NCBI GenBank assembly: GCA_905192745.1
Contig: CAJJLZ010000001.1
Location: 298,077-362,076, forward strand
Direction of reading: 5' to 3'
DNA from: an uncultured Oscillospiraceae bacterium
GTDB lineage: Bacteria; Bacillota; Clostridia; Oscillospirales; Acutalibacteraceae
Length of the DNA: 64,000 bases
Notes under the pieces: generated by a model
The model's database searches: none
What the model was told of the DNA's origin: nothing
Seen by the model: only the letters and a program-made list of their open reading frames with translations
In this document: positions 35,633-43,841 of the stretch, one piece after another
How the letters are laid out: each line of letters begins with the position of its first letter
Numbering within the stretch: the stretch's first letter is position 1
Made by a program: the position numbers and the translations under genes

Positions 35633-36512
35633 TCCGTTCCGCCCCCCAGAAGAACAGCGCCACCGTACCGGGACCGGTATGGCTGCCGATGGTGGTGCCG
35701 ACCCAGTTGATCTCCACCCGGCCGTTCAGCTTGGGAAAACGGGCTTCCACCAGATCGGCGACCGCCCGGGCGTCCTCATAGCAGCCGGCGTTGGAAATAT
35801 AGCATTTTCCGCAGTAATCCGTCCCGCCGTCCGCAAATTCCGCCATCTTGTCCACAATCGCGCGGGTGACCGACTTTTTTCCCCGGAGCTTGAAGCGGGG
35901 AATCAGCCGTCCCTGGTCGTCCATATTCAGCAGGGGGCAGATTTTCAGAATGGTTCCGAACCATCCGGAGGCTTTGGAAATCCGCCCGCCCTTCACATAA
36001 AAGGTCAGATCGGTGGAGAAAAACCAGTGATGTACCCGCCGTTTATTCGCTTCCGCCCAGGCGCATAGCTGGTCGAACGTCATTCCTTCATCCCGCCGGT
36101 CCGCCAGCGCGTCCATCAGCAGGCCGTATCCCGACGACGCGCCGAGCGAATCCACAATCCGGATCTTCCGGTTCGGATATTTTTCCGCCAGCTCGTCCCG
36201 GGCGATGTTCGCGGCGTTGTATACCCCGGATATGCCGGTGGAAAGGGTGACGTGGAGGATGTCCTTCCCCTGCTCCAGAAACGGAGTGAAATATTCCACA
36301 AATTCCTCCGCGTTCACCTGAGAGGTCTTGGTTTCCGCCCCGTCCGCCATCGCCTGATAAAACTGCCCGAAGGGCATCGATTTCCCGAGGTCGTCCGGAT
36401 ACGAACGGCCGTTCAGCGAATAATGAAAGCAGATATAGCAGATATCCCGGCTTCGGAAATGCTCTTCGGTTAAATCCGCCGTGGAGCAGCAGCTGAGAAT
36501 ATATTCCGACAT
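35625..36512 (-). CDS. DegV family fatty-acid-binding protein
   Basis: 295 residues; ATG 36512 with AAGGAAGG 6 nt upstream. N-terminal EDD domain: MSEYILSCCSTADLTEEHF, then KTSQVNAEEFVEYFTPFL and HVTLSTGISGVYNAA with the Thr-Ser lipid-carboxylate site. IRIVDSLGASSGYGLLM, TFYVKGGRISKASGW and the C-terminal GTTIGSHTGPGTVALFFWG are family hallmarks. DegV/FakB proteins hold fatty acids for FakA kinase, which makes acyl-phosphate, the substrate of PlsY. A PAP2-like lipid phosphatase is coupled downstream. A divergent TetR gene may regulate it. Confidence 0.94.
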   Translation of the reverse strand: MSEYILSCCSTADLTEEHFRSRDICYICFHYSLNGRSYPDDLGKSMPFGQFYQAMADGAETKTSQVNAEEFVEYFTPFLEQGKDILHVTLSTGISGVYNAANIARDELAEKYPNRKIRIVDSLGASSGYGLLMDALADRRDEGMTFDQLCAWAEANKRRVHHWFFSTDLTFYVKGGRISKASGWFGTILKICPLLNMDDQGRLIPRFKLRGKKSVTRAIVDKMAEFADGGTDYCGKCYISNAGCYEDARAVADLVEARFPKLNGRVEINWVGTTIGSHTGPGTVALFFWGAERND

Positions 36513-36546
36513 GGCAGTCCTTCCTTTCCATGGCGCACCCGCCTGT

Positions 36547-36575
36547 TTGACAGATGCTTATACGAGCGTTATACT
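36547..36575 (+). promoter_or_regulatory. Promoter of the TetR gene
   Basis: -35 TTGACA (36547-36552), 17-nt spacer, -10 TATACT (36570-36575). The spacer and -10 hold TATACGAGCGTTATA, an approximate palindrome that could be the TetR operator. Confidence 0.8.
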
Positions 36576-36599
36576 ATCACAAGGGCTTTGGCGATGCAA
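36571..36599 (-). promoter_or_regulatory. Promoter of degV, overlapping the TetR promoter
   Basis: On the minus strand: TTGCAT (36594-36599), 17-nt spacer, TAGTAT (36571-36576). Its -10 covers almost the same base pairs as the -10 of the plus-strand promoter, so the two promoters face each other and cannot be occupied together. Confidence 0.55.
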
Positions 36600-36659
36600 T
36601 AACAGGATTGACGGCGTTGTCCATTACTATACCAAACGGTGGGAAGTGTATAAGAAACG

Positions 36660-37265
36660 ATGGAGGATCGACGGGTACGAAAAACGAAACGGGCGGCAAA
36701 GGATACCCTTGTCCGTCTGCTGGGGCGCAAAAACTTCGATCAGATCACCGTAACCGAGCTGTGCGACGAAGCCGATATCAGCCGCATCACCTTTTACACC
36801 CACTACGCGGATAAATACGAGCTGGCGGAAGATCTGTTTCAGGAGCTGCTCGCCGTGGCGGTGGAGGATTTTGGCCGGCTGCAAAAAGAGAACAATCCCG
36901 GGGAGGACGCGCTGAAGAGCTATTGTAACCTGCTGGACTGCATTCTGAATTTGTTTGAAAGCAATACCGCCTTCCTCCGGCAGATGTCCCAGCGGCGGAA
37001 CCCTTATTTGTATTATTCTTTTTATAATCATGTGTTTCAGAAGGTGGAGCAGCGGGTCAAAACCGAAAGTCAGAAGCTGATTCCCCGGTTTGGAAGCAAA
37101 CCGTTTTCCGCTTTTCTCTGCCATGGGCTGTGGGCGTATATCGACGAATGCTATGCCGCCGGCCGCCCGCTGGAAGAGATTCGCCGGGAAACGCAGGCGC
37201 TGCTCCGGGGGGTGCTCCAGTCGGAAGCGTTCGTGCGGGCGGAATCCAAGGGATGCTCCGAATAA
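36660..37265 (+). CDS. TetR/AcrR family transcriptional regulator
   Basis: 201 residues; ATG 36660. N-terminal helix-turn-helix with the classic RVRKTKRAAKDTLVRLLGRK, FDQITVTELCDEADISRITF and YTHYADKYELAEDLF. The C-terminal ligand domain resembles the TetR_C_7/DUF-type members of Firmicutes (LRQMSQRRNPYLYYSFYNHV). It is divergent from degV-PAP2 with overlapping promoters, so control of a lipid-related operon and of itself is the simplest reading. Confidence 0.9.
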   Translation: MEDRRVRKTKRAAKDTLVRLLGRKNFDQITVTELCDEADISRITFYTHYADKYELAEDLFQELLAVAVEDFGRLQKENNPGEDALKSYCNLLDCILNLFESNTAFLRQMSQRRNPYLYYSFYNHVFQKVEQRVKTESQKLIPRFGSKPFSAFLCHGLWAYIDECYAAGRPLEEIRRETQALLRGVLQSEAFVRAESKGCSE

Positions 37266-37360
37266 ATCCGCATTCCGGTGTTAATCGGGGCATCCCCCAA
37301 AAAGACCGCGTAAAAAACGGGCCGAACCGGACCCGGGCGGAAGGAAAGGAAGCGTTCTCC

Positions 37361-38341
37361 ATGGATTTTCCTCTGGAACTGCGGGCCGCCGTTGAACGCG
37401 CGGCGGAGGAGGTCGGGCTGCCCCGGCTTTTGGACGACGCGCGGACGCTTTCCCGGCGGTATCGCGGGGAGGAACGGGACGGAAGCCGTCTGCTGACGCG
37501 GGAAAGCGAGGCGGCCGCCTATGCGGCGGTGCGGATGCCCGCCACTTTCGGCGCGGTTTCCGCCGCGCTGGAATATGCCGCCGAGCGGCTTCCCGCCTTC
37601 CGGCCCGTCTCCCTGCTGGATGTGGGGGCGGGGACCGGCGCGGCGGCGTGGGCCGCCGAAGCGGTGTTCGGTGTGGAATCCGTCCGTTGTCTGGAGCGGG
37701 AAAAGGCCATGCGGAGCTGGGGAAAGCGACTCATGGCGGAAGGCCCGGCCGCCCTGCGGACAGCCTCGTTTGAGGAATACGACCTTGCCGCCGGACCGGT
37801 GCCCGGAAAGGCGGAATTGGTCGTCGCCTCTTATGTGCTCAACGAACTGCCGCCGGAGGGCCGGAGAGCCGGGGCCGAGCGGCTGTGGGCCGCCGCGTCC
37901 GGAATGCTCCTGCTGGTGGAGCCGGGCACCCCGGCCGGTTATGCCCTTCTGCGGGAGGCGCGGGACGCGCTGCTTTCCGCCGGGGCGAGGATGGTCGCGC
38001 CCTGCCCTCACGAAGGGCCTTGCCCCATCGCGGGGGAGGAATGGTGTCATTTCACCTGCCGCGTTGCCCGGAGCCGGCTGCACCGCCGGTTAAAGGAGGG
38101 AGACGCGCCCTACGAGGACGAAAAATTCGCCTACCTCGCCCTCTGCCGGAAGGAGATTCTGCCGGCCGGCGCGCTGCCGGAAGCCGCCCGCGTCCTGCGG
38201 CATCCGCAGGTGGAAAAAGGCCGGATCACTTTGACGCTCTGTGCGCCGGACAGCCGAAAAACGCTCACCGTTTCCAAAAAGGACGCGGCGCGGTTCCGCC
38301 TGGCCCGCAAGGCGAAATGCGGGGATCCCTTTCCGCTTTGA
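37361..38341 (+). CDS. Rsm22-type SAM-dependent methyltransferase
   Basis: 326 residues from ATG 37361, 10 nt after AAGGAAAGGA. Class I methyltransferase: SLLDVGAGTGAAAWAAEAVF (motif I) and VVASYVLNELP. A cysteine cluster CPHEGPCPIAGEEWCHF lies after the methyltransferase core; with a further Cys it can bind an Fe-S cluster as in mitochondrial Rsm22/METTL17. C-terminal part is a beta-barrel-like extension (RITLTLCAPDSRKTLTVSKK). Family role: small-subunit ribosome assembly. High Ala/Arg content. Confidence 0.88.
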   Translation: MDFPLELRAAVERAAEEVGLPRLLDDARTLSRRYRGEERDGSRLLTRESEAAAYAAVRMPATFGAVSAALEYAAERLPAFRPVSLLDVGAGTGAAAWAAEAVFGVESVRCLEREKAMRSWGKRLMAEGPAALRTASFEEYDLAAGPVPGKAELVVASYVLNELPPEGRRAGAERLWAAASGMLLLVEPGTPAGYALLREARDALLSAGARMVAPCPHEGPCPIAGEEWCHFTCRVARSRLHRRLKEGDAPYEDEKFAYLALCRKEILPAGALPEAARVLRHPQVEKGRITLTLCAPDSRKTLTVSKKDAARFRLARKAKCGDPFPL

Positions 38342-38559
38342 ATAACCCGGCGAACCGCGGGCCTGCGAAAGCCCGTTGAAAATCCGCGCCGCGTTTCTTT
38401 AAACCAAGGCCGTTCAGCGTAATATAAGCGCAATATATATGATAGAATGGCAATGGTGGAAAAACGCGGCAGCGTTTTTCAATGGTGCCGCCGGGAAAGA
38501 CGAGTATAGAATCCGGTCGGGCGGCACCAATCGGTACAAACGGGGAAAGGATGAACGTT

Positions 38560-39582
38560 ATGGCAAAGATTGCGGTGCTCGGCGCGGGAGGATGGGGAAC
38601 GGCCCTCGCGATCATGGCGAATCAATACGGACACGCGGTTTCCCTCTGGTCTCCCTTTGCGGAGGAGGTGGAGGCGATCCGGCGTTTTGACGAGCATAAA
38701 AAGCTTCTGCCCGGGGTGCCGGTGCCCCCGGAAATCCGTCTGACTACCGATCTTGCCTGTGTGCGGGACGCGCGGCTGGTGATTATGGCGGTGCCTTCCT
38801 TTGCCATCGCCGGGACCGCCGGGGAACTGCGGCCGCTTCTTTCACCCGGCACGCTGGTCGCCAACGCCGGCAAGGGACTGGAACCGGGGACGCACCGCCG
38901 GTTCACGCAGGTGATCGCGGAAGCCCTCCCCGACGCGCGGGTGACGGCGCTGTCGGGCCCCTCCCACGCGGAGGAGGTCGCCCGGGGCGTCCCCACCTCG
39001 GTAATCGACGCGTCGGAGGACGTCGCCGCCGCGGAAGAGGTGCAGGAACTGCTGATGAACCCGCGGTTCCGCATTTATGTCAGCGGGGACGCTGTCGGCG
39101 TGGAGCTGGGAGGCGCGCTGAAAAACGTCATTGCGCTGGCGGCGGGGATCTGCGACGGACTGGAGGTCGGGGATAATACCAAAGCGGCCCTGATGACCCG
39201 CGGGCTGGCGGAAGTCGCCCGTCTGGGCATCGCCATGGGAGCGCGGTCCGAAACCTTTGCCGGGCTGTCCGGTATGGGGGATCTGATCGTGACCTGCGGC
39301 TCCCTGCATTCCCGCAACCGGCGGGCCGGTATTCTGATCGGGCAGGGACATCCGCCGGAGGAGGCCGTCCGGCTGGTCGGCACGGTGGAAGGGTACCACG
39401 CCGCACAGGCGGGCTGGGAGCTGGCCCGCTCCCTCGGGGTGGAGATGCCGATTACCGAGCAGTGCCACGCCGTCTGCTACGAGGGACAGCCTCCCCGGGA
39501 GGCGATCCGCCGTTTGATGGAGCGGCCCCGCCGCCATGAGACCGAAACGGCCTGGGAAAGCCGCTCCGGAATCGGTTTGTGA
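38560..39582 (+). CDS. gpsA: Glycerol-3-phosphate dehydrogenase [NAD(P)+]
   Basis: 340 residues; ATG 38560 is 9 nt after GGAAAGG, better than ATG 38551. Reduces dihydroxyacetone phosphate to sn-glycerol-3-phosphate for phospholipid synthesis. Rossmann motif IAVLGAGGWGTALA at the start, KLLPGVPVPPEI, SGPSHAEEVARGVPT, and the catalytic-Lys block ELGGALKNVIALAAGICDG with GLGDNTKAAL replaced by EVGDNTKAALMTRG. C-terminal GLSGMGDLIVTC and NRRAG are complete. Upstream DNA (38410-38450) is AT-rich and probably contains the promoter, but I find no consensus pair. Confidence 0.96.
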   Translation: MAKIAVLGAGGWGTALAIMANQYGHAVSLWSPFAEEVEAIRRFDEHKKLLPGVPVPPEIRLTTDLACVRDARLVIMAVPSFAIAGTAGELRPLLSPGTLVANAGKGLEPGTHRRFTQVIAEALPDARVTALSGPSHAEEVARGVPTSVIDASEDVAAAEEVQELLMNPRFRIYVSGDAVGVELGGALKNVIALAAGICDGLEVGDNTKAALMTRGLAEVARLGIAMGARSETFAGLSGMGDLIVTCGSLHSRNRRAGILIGQGHPPEEAVRLVGTVEGYHAAQAGWELARSLGVEMPITEQCHAVCYEGQPPREAIRRLMERPRRHETETAWESRSGIGL

Positions 39583-39620
39583 GGACATAAAAGGTATAAA
39601 AAGGCAGGAAAAAGTAGAAA

Positions 39621-39667
39621 AAAGCGGCGCGTCTCCGCCCAACCGGGGGGAAAAGACGCGCCGCTTT
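39621..39667. terminator. Bidirectional terminator between gpsA and the 123-residue protein gene
   Basis: 14-bp perfect stem (39621-39634 and 39654-39667) with a 19-nt loop; A/T tracts at both ends. Confidence 0.85.
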
Positions 39668-39681
39668 GCTTTTCATTCGGA

Positions 39682-40053
39682 CTATTTCAGCCGGGAGAGA
39701 AACTGGCAGTAGGCATAGACATTCTGAATCTTTTTCGCTTCCACCCCATCGACACAGATTACCGGCTGGGTTTCGGAGGGGGAAACATACAGCTTGAACA
39801 CAATGGCGTCCTGCCCGGGCCGCATATTGCGGATATGCTTGTGGACGTAGCCTTTTTCCGCGATCCCGAGACGGGGGAAAATGATGCTTTCCAGATCGAA
39901 ATTGGAGAAACACTGAAGCACGTCGTCCCCGTGCATCTCCAGAATGGCCGTGGCTTCCTCAAACGAAAGGTTGGTGGATTTGAATTCCCCCTGATTGATG
40001 ACGGAATTCATTCCGCTGTTGTCGAGCAGCAGCAAAGGGGTTTCACTCAGCAT
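39682..40053 (-). CDS. Small conserved protein, weak resemblance to STIV B116 / DUF1874 proteins
   Basis: 123 residues; ATG 40053 with AAAGGAG upstream and a terminator downstream, so a real gene. It has no signal peptide. The order LLLDNSGMNSVINQGEFK, NLSFEEATAILEMHGDDVLQ, then RNMRPGQDAIVFKLYVSPSE and VEAKKIQNVYAYCQFLSRL suggests a compact alpha/beta protein. The segments LSFEEAxxIL...PGQDAIVFxL recall the DUF1874/STIV orfB116 DNA-binding-like family, but this is only a pattern impression. Function unknown. Confidence 0.75.
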   Translation of the reverse strand: MLSETPLLLLDNSGMNSVINQGEFKSTNLSFEEATAILEMHGDDVLQCFSNFDLESIIFPRLGIAEKGYVHKHIRNMRPGQDAIVFKLYVSPSETQPVICVDGVEAKKIQNVYAYCQFLSRLK

Positions 40054-40194
40054 GGCGTTTCGCTCCTTTCCTCATACGGGTTGTATATTCGGACGGGCGG
40101 CTGTCCAAACGGGGCCGCCGTGCCATGGAAACTGTGAAAAAGAGGGGAATGGTTGGTTCTTCCCGCCGCCGGTGAAGGGGAAAGGGGAAGCCGG

Positions 40195-41751
40195 TCAATC
40201 GTCCCCGGCGTTTTCCAGCCAGTCCCGGCTGCGTTCCACCCCGCGGTGCCACCGGTGGAGCAGGGCGGTGCGCTCCTCCCGGTCCATGGAGGGCCGGAAC
40301 CGCCGTTCCAGAGTCCATTGCGCCCGGATCTGCTCCGTGTTCTCCCAAATCCCACAGGTCAGCCCCGCGAGATAGGCCGCGCCGAGGGCGGTGGTTTCCC
40401 GGATGACCGGCCGGACGACCTCCCGGTTCAGGATGTCCGCCTGAAACTGCATCAGGAAATTGTTGGCGCTTGCTCCGCCGTCCACCTTCAGAGAGCGGAT
40501 GTCGATCCCGGTGTCCGCGACCATCGCGTCCACCACGTCGCGGGACTGAAAGGCGATGGATTCCAGCGCGGCCCGCACCAGATGGTTCCGCCCTGCACCC
40601 CGCGTCAGGCCGAAAACCGCGCCGCGGGCGTACATGTCCCAGTGGGGCGCGCCCAGCCCGGTGAAGGCGGGAACCACCACCACGCCGCCGTTGTCCGTTA
40701 CCTGCGTGGCGAAGAATTCGCTTTCCGCCGCGTTGCTGATCAGCCCCAGCTCATCCCGCAGCCACTGGACGACCGCGCCGCCTACAAACACGCTGCCTTC
40801 CATCACATATTCCGGCCGCCCGGGCCGGGAACCGGCGGACAGGGTGGTGAGCATTCCCTGATTGCTGACCTGCATCGTATCCCCGATGTTCATCAGCAGG
40901 AAGCAGCCGGTGCCGTAGGTGTTTTTAACATCCCCTTTATCGAAGCAGGCCTGGCCGAAGAGGGCGGCCTGCTGGTCGCCGACGGCCGAGGCGATGGGAA
41001 TATCCACATTCTCCAGCCGGGTGGTGCCGAACAGGTTGCCGGAGGGCACCACTGTGGGAAGCATACAGCGGGGGATATCCAGCTCATACAGGATATTGTC
41101 GTCCCAGTCCATGGTGCGGATGTTGTACAGCATGGTGCGGGAGGCGTTGGTATAATCGGTCGCGTGGACGCGCCCCCCGGTCAGCCGCCAGATCAGCCAG
41201 GTGTCCACCGTGCCGAAGAGCAGCTCTCCCCGTTTCGCCCGTTCCCGTGCGCCGGGTACGTTGTCCAGCAGCCACTTGACCTTGGTGGCGGAGAAATAAG
41301 CGTCGATCCGCAGTCCGGTGTTGTCCCGGACGTATTTTTCGCACCCGTCCTCGATCATTTTTTCGCATTGCGGGGCGGTCCGCCGGCATTGCCAGACGAT
41401 GGCGTTGTAGATCGGCCGTCCGGTCCGCTTATCCCAGATCACGGTGGTTTCCCGCTGGTTGGTGATACCGATCGCCGCGATTTCGGCGGCCGAGATTCCG
41501 CTTTCCCGCAGGGCGCGGTTCATCACCTCGACCTGGGAGCCGACAATCTCCTCCGCATCGTGCTCGACATAGCCCGCCCGGGGATAAATCTGGGTGAATT
41601 CCTTCTGCGCGACGGCGACGATCCGCAGTCCGCCAAGCTCCCGGCCGGGAGCGTTGTCCTCCGGCCGGGTGTCAAACAGGATTGCGCGGGAGCTGGTGGT
41701 TCCCTGATCCAGCGCGAGAAGATACCGCTTTGCGGGGGATGCCGTATTCAT
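40195..41751 (-). CDS. glpK: Glycerol kinase
   Basis: 518 residues from ATG 41751 (12 nt after GGAAGG; a second ATG 12 nt upstream abuts that site). Phosphorylates glycerol to sn-glycerol-3-phosphate. FGGY-kinase motifs: LLALDQGTTSSRAILFDT, IGITNQRETTVIWDKRTG, YNAIVWQCRRT, NTYGTGCFLLMNIG, VDGGASANNFLMQFQADIL (second FGGY signature). The phosphocarrier HPr histidine site region cannot be judged. It is downstream of glpP (gap 90 bp) in one transcription unit. A 7-bp hairpin CCGTTCC-TC-GGAACGG in the gap may be part of a GlpP-controlled leader structure (inference). Confidence 0.97.
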   Translation of the reverse strand: MNTASPAKRYLLALDQGTTSSRAILFDTRPEDNAPGRELGGLRIVAVAQKEFTQIYPRAGYVEHDAEEIVGSQVEVMNRALRESGISAAEIAAIGITNQRETTVIWDKRTGRPIYNAIVWQCRRTAPQCEKMIEDGCEKYVRDNTGLRIDAYFSATKVKWLLDNVPGARERAKRGELLFGTVDTWLIWRLTGGRVHATDYTNASRTMLYNIRTMDWDDNILYELDIPRCMLPTVVPSGNLFGTTRLENVDIPIASAVGDQQAALFGQACFDKGDVKNTYGTGCFLLMNIGDTMQVSNQGMLTTLSAGSRPGRPEYVMEGSVFVGGAVVQWLRDELGLISNAAESEFFATQVTDNGGVVVVPAFTGLGAPHWDMYARGAVFGLTRGAGRNHLVRAALESIAFQSRDVVDAMVADTGIDIRSLKVDGGASANNFLMQFQADILNREVVRPVIRETTALGAAYLAGLTCGIWENTEQIRAQWTLERRFRPSMDREERTALLHRWHRGVERSRDWLENAGDD

Positions 41752-41841
41752 TGTTCGTCCCATCCTTCCGGCCCAAAGGCCTGTATTCACAGCGGACAGG
41801 ACCGGTTTCCGTTCCGAGGAACGGCCGGCCTGACTGACCGC

Positions 41842-42408
41842 TCACAAAAACCATATCTGCGGATCGGTGGCGGAAATGGCCGCGGCCCCTGCGTCCAGCG
41901 CGGCAAGGATGTCCTCCTTATCGCTGATAAGCCCGCCCGCAATGACCGGGATTCGGGTAAAGCCGGTAATCCGCCGCAGGATTTTCGGCATCACGCCGGG
42001 CAGGATCTCAATTACGTCCGGCCGGGTATGCTCCAGCTGGCGGCGGAGGTTTTCCAGCGCCATGGAATCGATCACAAAAAAACGCTGAACGGCGCAGAGT
42101 CCGCACTCCCGCGCCCGCCGGATAAGGGAGGGCTTGGTGGAGATGATTCCGCCCGCCCGGGTGGCGCGGCGGACGTAATCCACCGATACCTCCCGCGCCG
42201 CCAGCCCGTCAATCAGATCGACGTGGACGAAGGCGGCCTTTCCTGCCGCCGCGATCCGCTCCGTCAGCGCCGGCAGAGTACAGAGGTCGCCGTACAGCAG
42301 AAAAACCGCCGCGCAGTCGGAATGCAGAGCGCGCTCCAGCCCCTCGTCGTTTTTCGCCGCCGCAATCAGCGGATTGCCGTCCAGTATATCCGGAAAGGAA
42401 AAGGCCAT
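41842..42408 (-). CDS. glpP: Glycerol-3-phosphate responsive antiterminator
   Basis: 188 residues; ATG 42408 with AAGGAGG upstream. TIM-barrel regulator that, with glycerol-3-phosphate, binds the leader mRNA of glp genes and prevents termination. Family motifs: FLLYGDLCTLPALTERI, AFVHVDLIDGLAAREVSVDY, GGIISTKPSLIRRAR, QRFFVIDSMALENL, PDVIEILPGVMPKIL and IPVIAGGLISDKEDILAAL, ending in ATDPQIW. Lies directly upstream of glpK, its expected target. Confidence 0.96.
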   Translation of the reverse strand: MAFSFPDILDGNPLIAAAKNDEGLERALHSDCAAVFLLYGDLCTLPALTERIAAAGKAAFVHVDLIDGLAAREVSVDYVRRATRAGGIISTKPSLIRRARECGLCAVQRFFVIDSMALENLRRQLEHTRPDVIEILPGVMPKILRRITGFTRIPVIAGGLISDKEDILAALDAGAAAISATDPQIWFL

Positions 42409-42761
42409 AGCGCCGCCCTCCTTGTTTACAAAAAGGATATGAATATATCAAATACACAATTCGTATATGTTGACATAAGAAAATCGCCAAAAAACCGAAA
42501 AATTTCTCCTTTTGATTAGCACTTATAGCATACCATATATGGGGGATGGTTGCAATCCTCAGAAAGTCCTTTTGTACGCCAACAGGAGGACAATCCGTCC
42601 CTCCGTCCGCCGCCGCGGAAAGAAAGGGCTTGTCCAAAAGGGAAAAAGCCGATATAATAAACGCGTGAATGTCCGTGAATGTCAGGACGCCGTGTCGTAA
42701 TGCCGTAATATCGGAAATACCCGCCGCCGGGAACCGCCGTAGGTCAGAAAGGTGCGATTTT
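42409..42761. other. Divergent intergenic region glpP / dnaD
   Basis: 353 bp, AT-rich on the left (42425-42550). It holds the minus-strand glpP promoter. A possible plus-strand promoter for dnaD overlaps it (TTGATT 42512-42517, 18-nt spacer, TATATG 42536-42541; weak). The last 200 bp before dnaD are GC-rich with an open frame but no ribosome binding site until 42747. No clear leader terminator was found. Confidence 0.55.
42527..42555 (-). promoter_or_regulatory. Promoter of the glpP-glpK unit
   Basis: On the minus strand: TTGCAA (42550-42555), 17-nt spacer, TATGCT (42527-42532). It leaves a leader of about 110 nt before glpP, long enough for a regulatory structure. Confidence 0.75.
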
Positions 42762-43781
42762 TTGTCGATCACGAATTATCAATGGAATCCCGCCGTGCTG
42801 GGGGAAGCGTTCGCCGTTCCCGCCGCCGTGGTGGACGATCATATCAAGCTGGCCGGTTCGGCCCAGCTCAAGGTGCTGCTGTGGGTGCTGCGCTCCGGAA
42901 AGGGGAGCTTTGACCCTGACTGCTGCTCCGCCGCGATCGGATTGTCGCCCGCCGACTGCAGCGACGCGCTGCAGTATTGGTTCGCTACCGGCCTGCTTCT
43001 TCCGTCCGGGATGAGCGGAACGGCGGAAGCCGTCCCGCCGCCGGTTTCCGCCAAAGCCGCGGAGTCCCGCGTTTCCGGCGGCGGCAAGGATAAGGCCGGG
43101 AAGGCCGAGGTCCCGCCGGCCGTGCGTCCCCGTCCGGTGAAGCCCTCTATGAAGGAGGTTATCGCCCGGCAGAAGGAAAGCGGCGAGTTCGCGTATCTGC
43201 TGGAGACCGCTTCCGCCCGGCTGGGCCGGCCGATCTCGCAGGGGGATATGGAAACCCTGCTCTATCTGTACGATACCGCCGGTCTGCCGGTTGAGGTGAT
43301 TCTGATGGTGGTCGAATACGCGATCGCCGAGGGCAAATACCACATGCGGTACATCGAAAAGGTGGCGCTCGACTGGGCCGACCGGGAGATCACCACCATT
43401 TCGGCGGCGGAGCAATACCTTTGCGCGCTGGAGCGCCGCAAACAGGCGTGGAACACGGTCAGCGCCCTGCTCGGCGTGGAGCAGTCTCCCACCGTCGCCC
43501 AGTCGGACGCGGCGGAACGCTGGGTGTACGACTGGCAGGTGAACGAAGGCCTGCTTCGGCTGGCTTATGAAAAATGCCGGGAAGCGACCGGTCGGTTCAA
43601 CAGCTCCTACATGGATAAGATTCTGGAGCGCTGGCGGCTGGACGGGGTGGACTCGGTGGAAAAAGCGCTGGAGGAAAAGCCCGGCCGGCGGAAAAAGAAG
43701 CCCGCAAAGGAAACCTCCTTTGATCTGGAGGAATACGAATCCATGGTGACGGACTTCACTCCGGTGTATAAAAAGAAGTAA
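42762..43781 (+). CDS. DnaD-domain replication initiation protein
   Basis: 339 residues from TTG 42762, which follows AGAAAGGTG by about 8 nt; the frame is open further upstream but lacks a site. An N-terminal winged-helix-like DnaD domain (LKVLLWVLRSGKGSFDPDCC) and a Lys/Pro/Ala linker precede two copies of the DnaB_2/DnaD C-terminal domain: FAYLLETASARLGRPISQGD...VILMVVEYAIAEGK and WVYDWQVNEGLLRLAYEKCR...SYMDKILERW. Primosome factor in low-GC Gram-positives. The helicase-loader-like gene follows after 60 bp, so both serve the same step. Confidence 0.9.
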   Translation: MSITNYQWNPAVLGEAFAVPAAVVDDHIKLAGSAQLKVLLWVLRSGKGSFDPDCCSAAIGLSPADCSDALQYWFATGLLLPSGMSGTAEAVPPPVSAKAAESRVSGGGKDKAGKAEVPPAVRPRPVKPSMKEVIARQKESGEFAYLLETASARLGRPISQGDMETLLYLYDTAGLPVEVILMVVEYAIAEGKYHMRYIEKVALDWADREITTISAAEQYLCALERRKQAWNTVSALLGVEQSPTVAQSDAAERWVYDWQVNEGLLRLAYEKCREATGRFNSSYMDKILERWRLDGVDSVEKALEEKPGRRKKKPAKETSFDLEEYESMVTDFTPVYKKK

Positions 43782-43800
43782 ATTATACCTTTTGTAAATT

Positions 43801-43825
43801 CCGCTGTGCGGCGGCCGCACAGCGG
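43801..43825. repeat. 11-bp perfect hairpin between dnaD and the helicase loader gene
   Basis: CCGCTGTGCGG-CGG-CCGCACAGCGG, immediately upstream of the loader's ribosome binding site (43828-43834), no U tract. It could tune expression of the second gene or mark an RNA processing site. Confidence 0.6.
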
Positions 43826-43841
43826 AAGAAAGGATCGGCAT

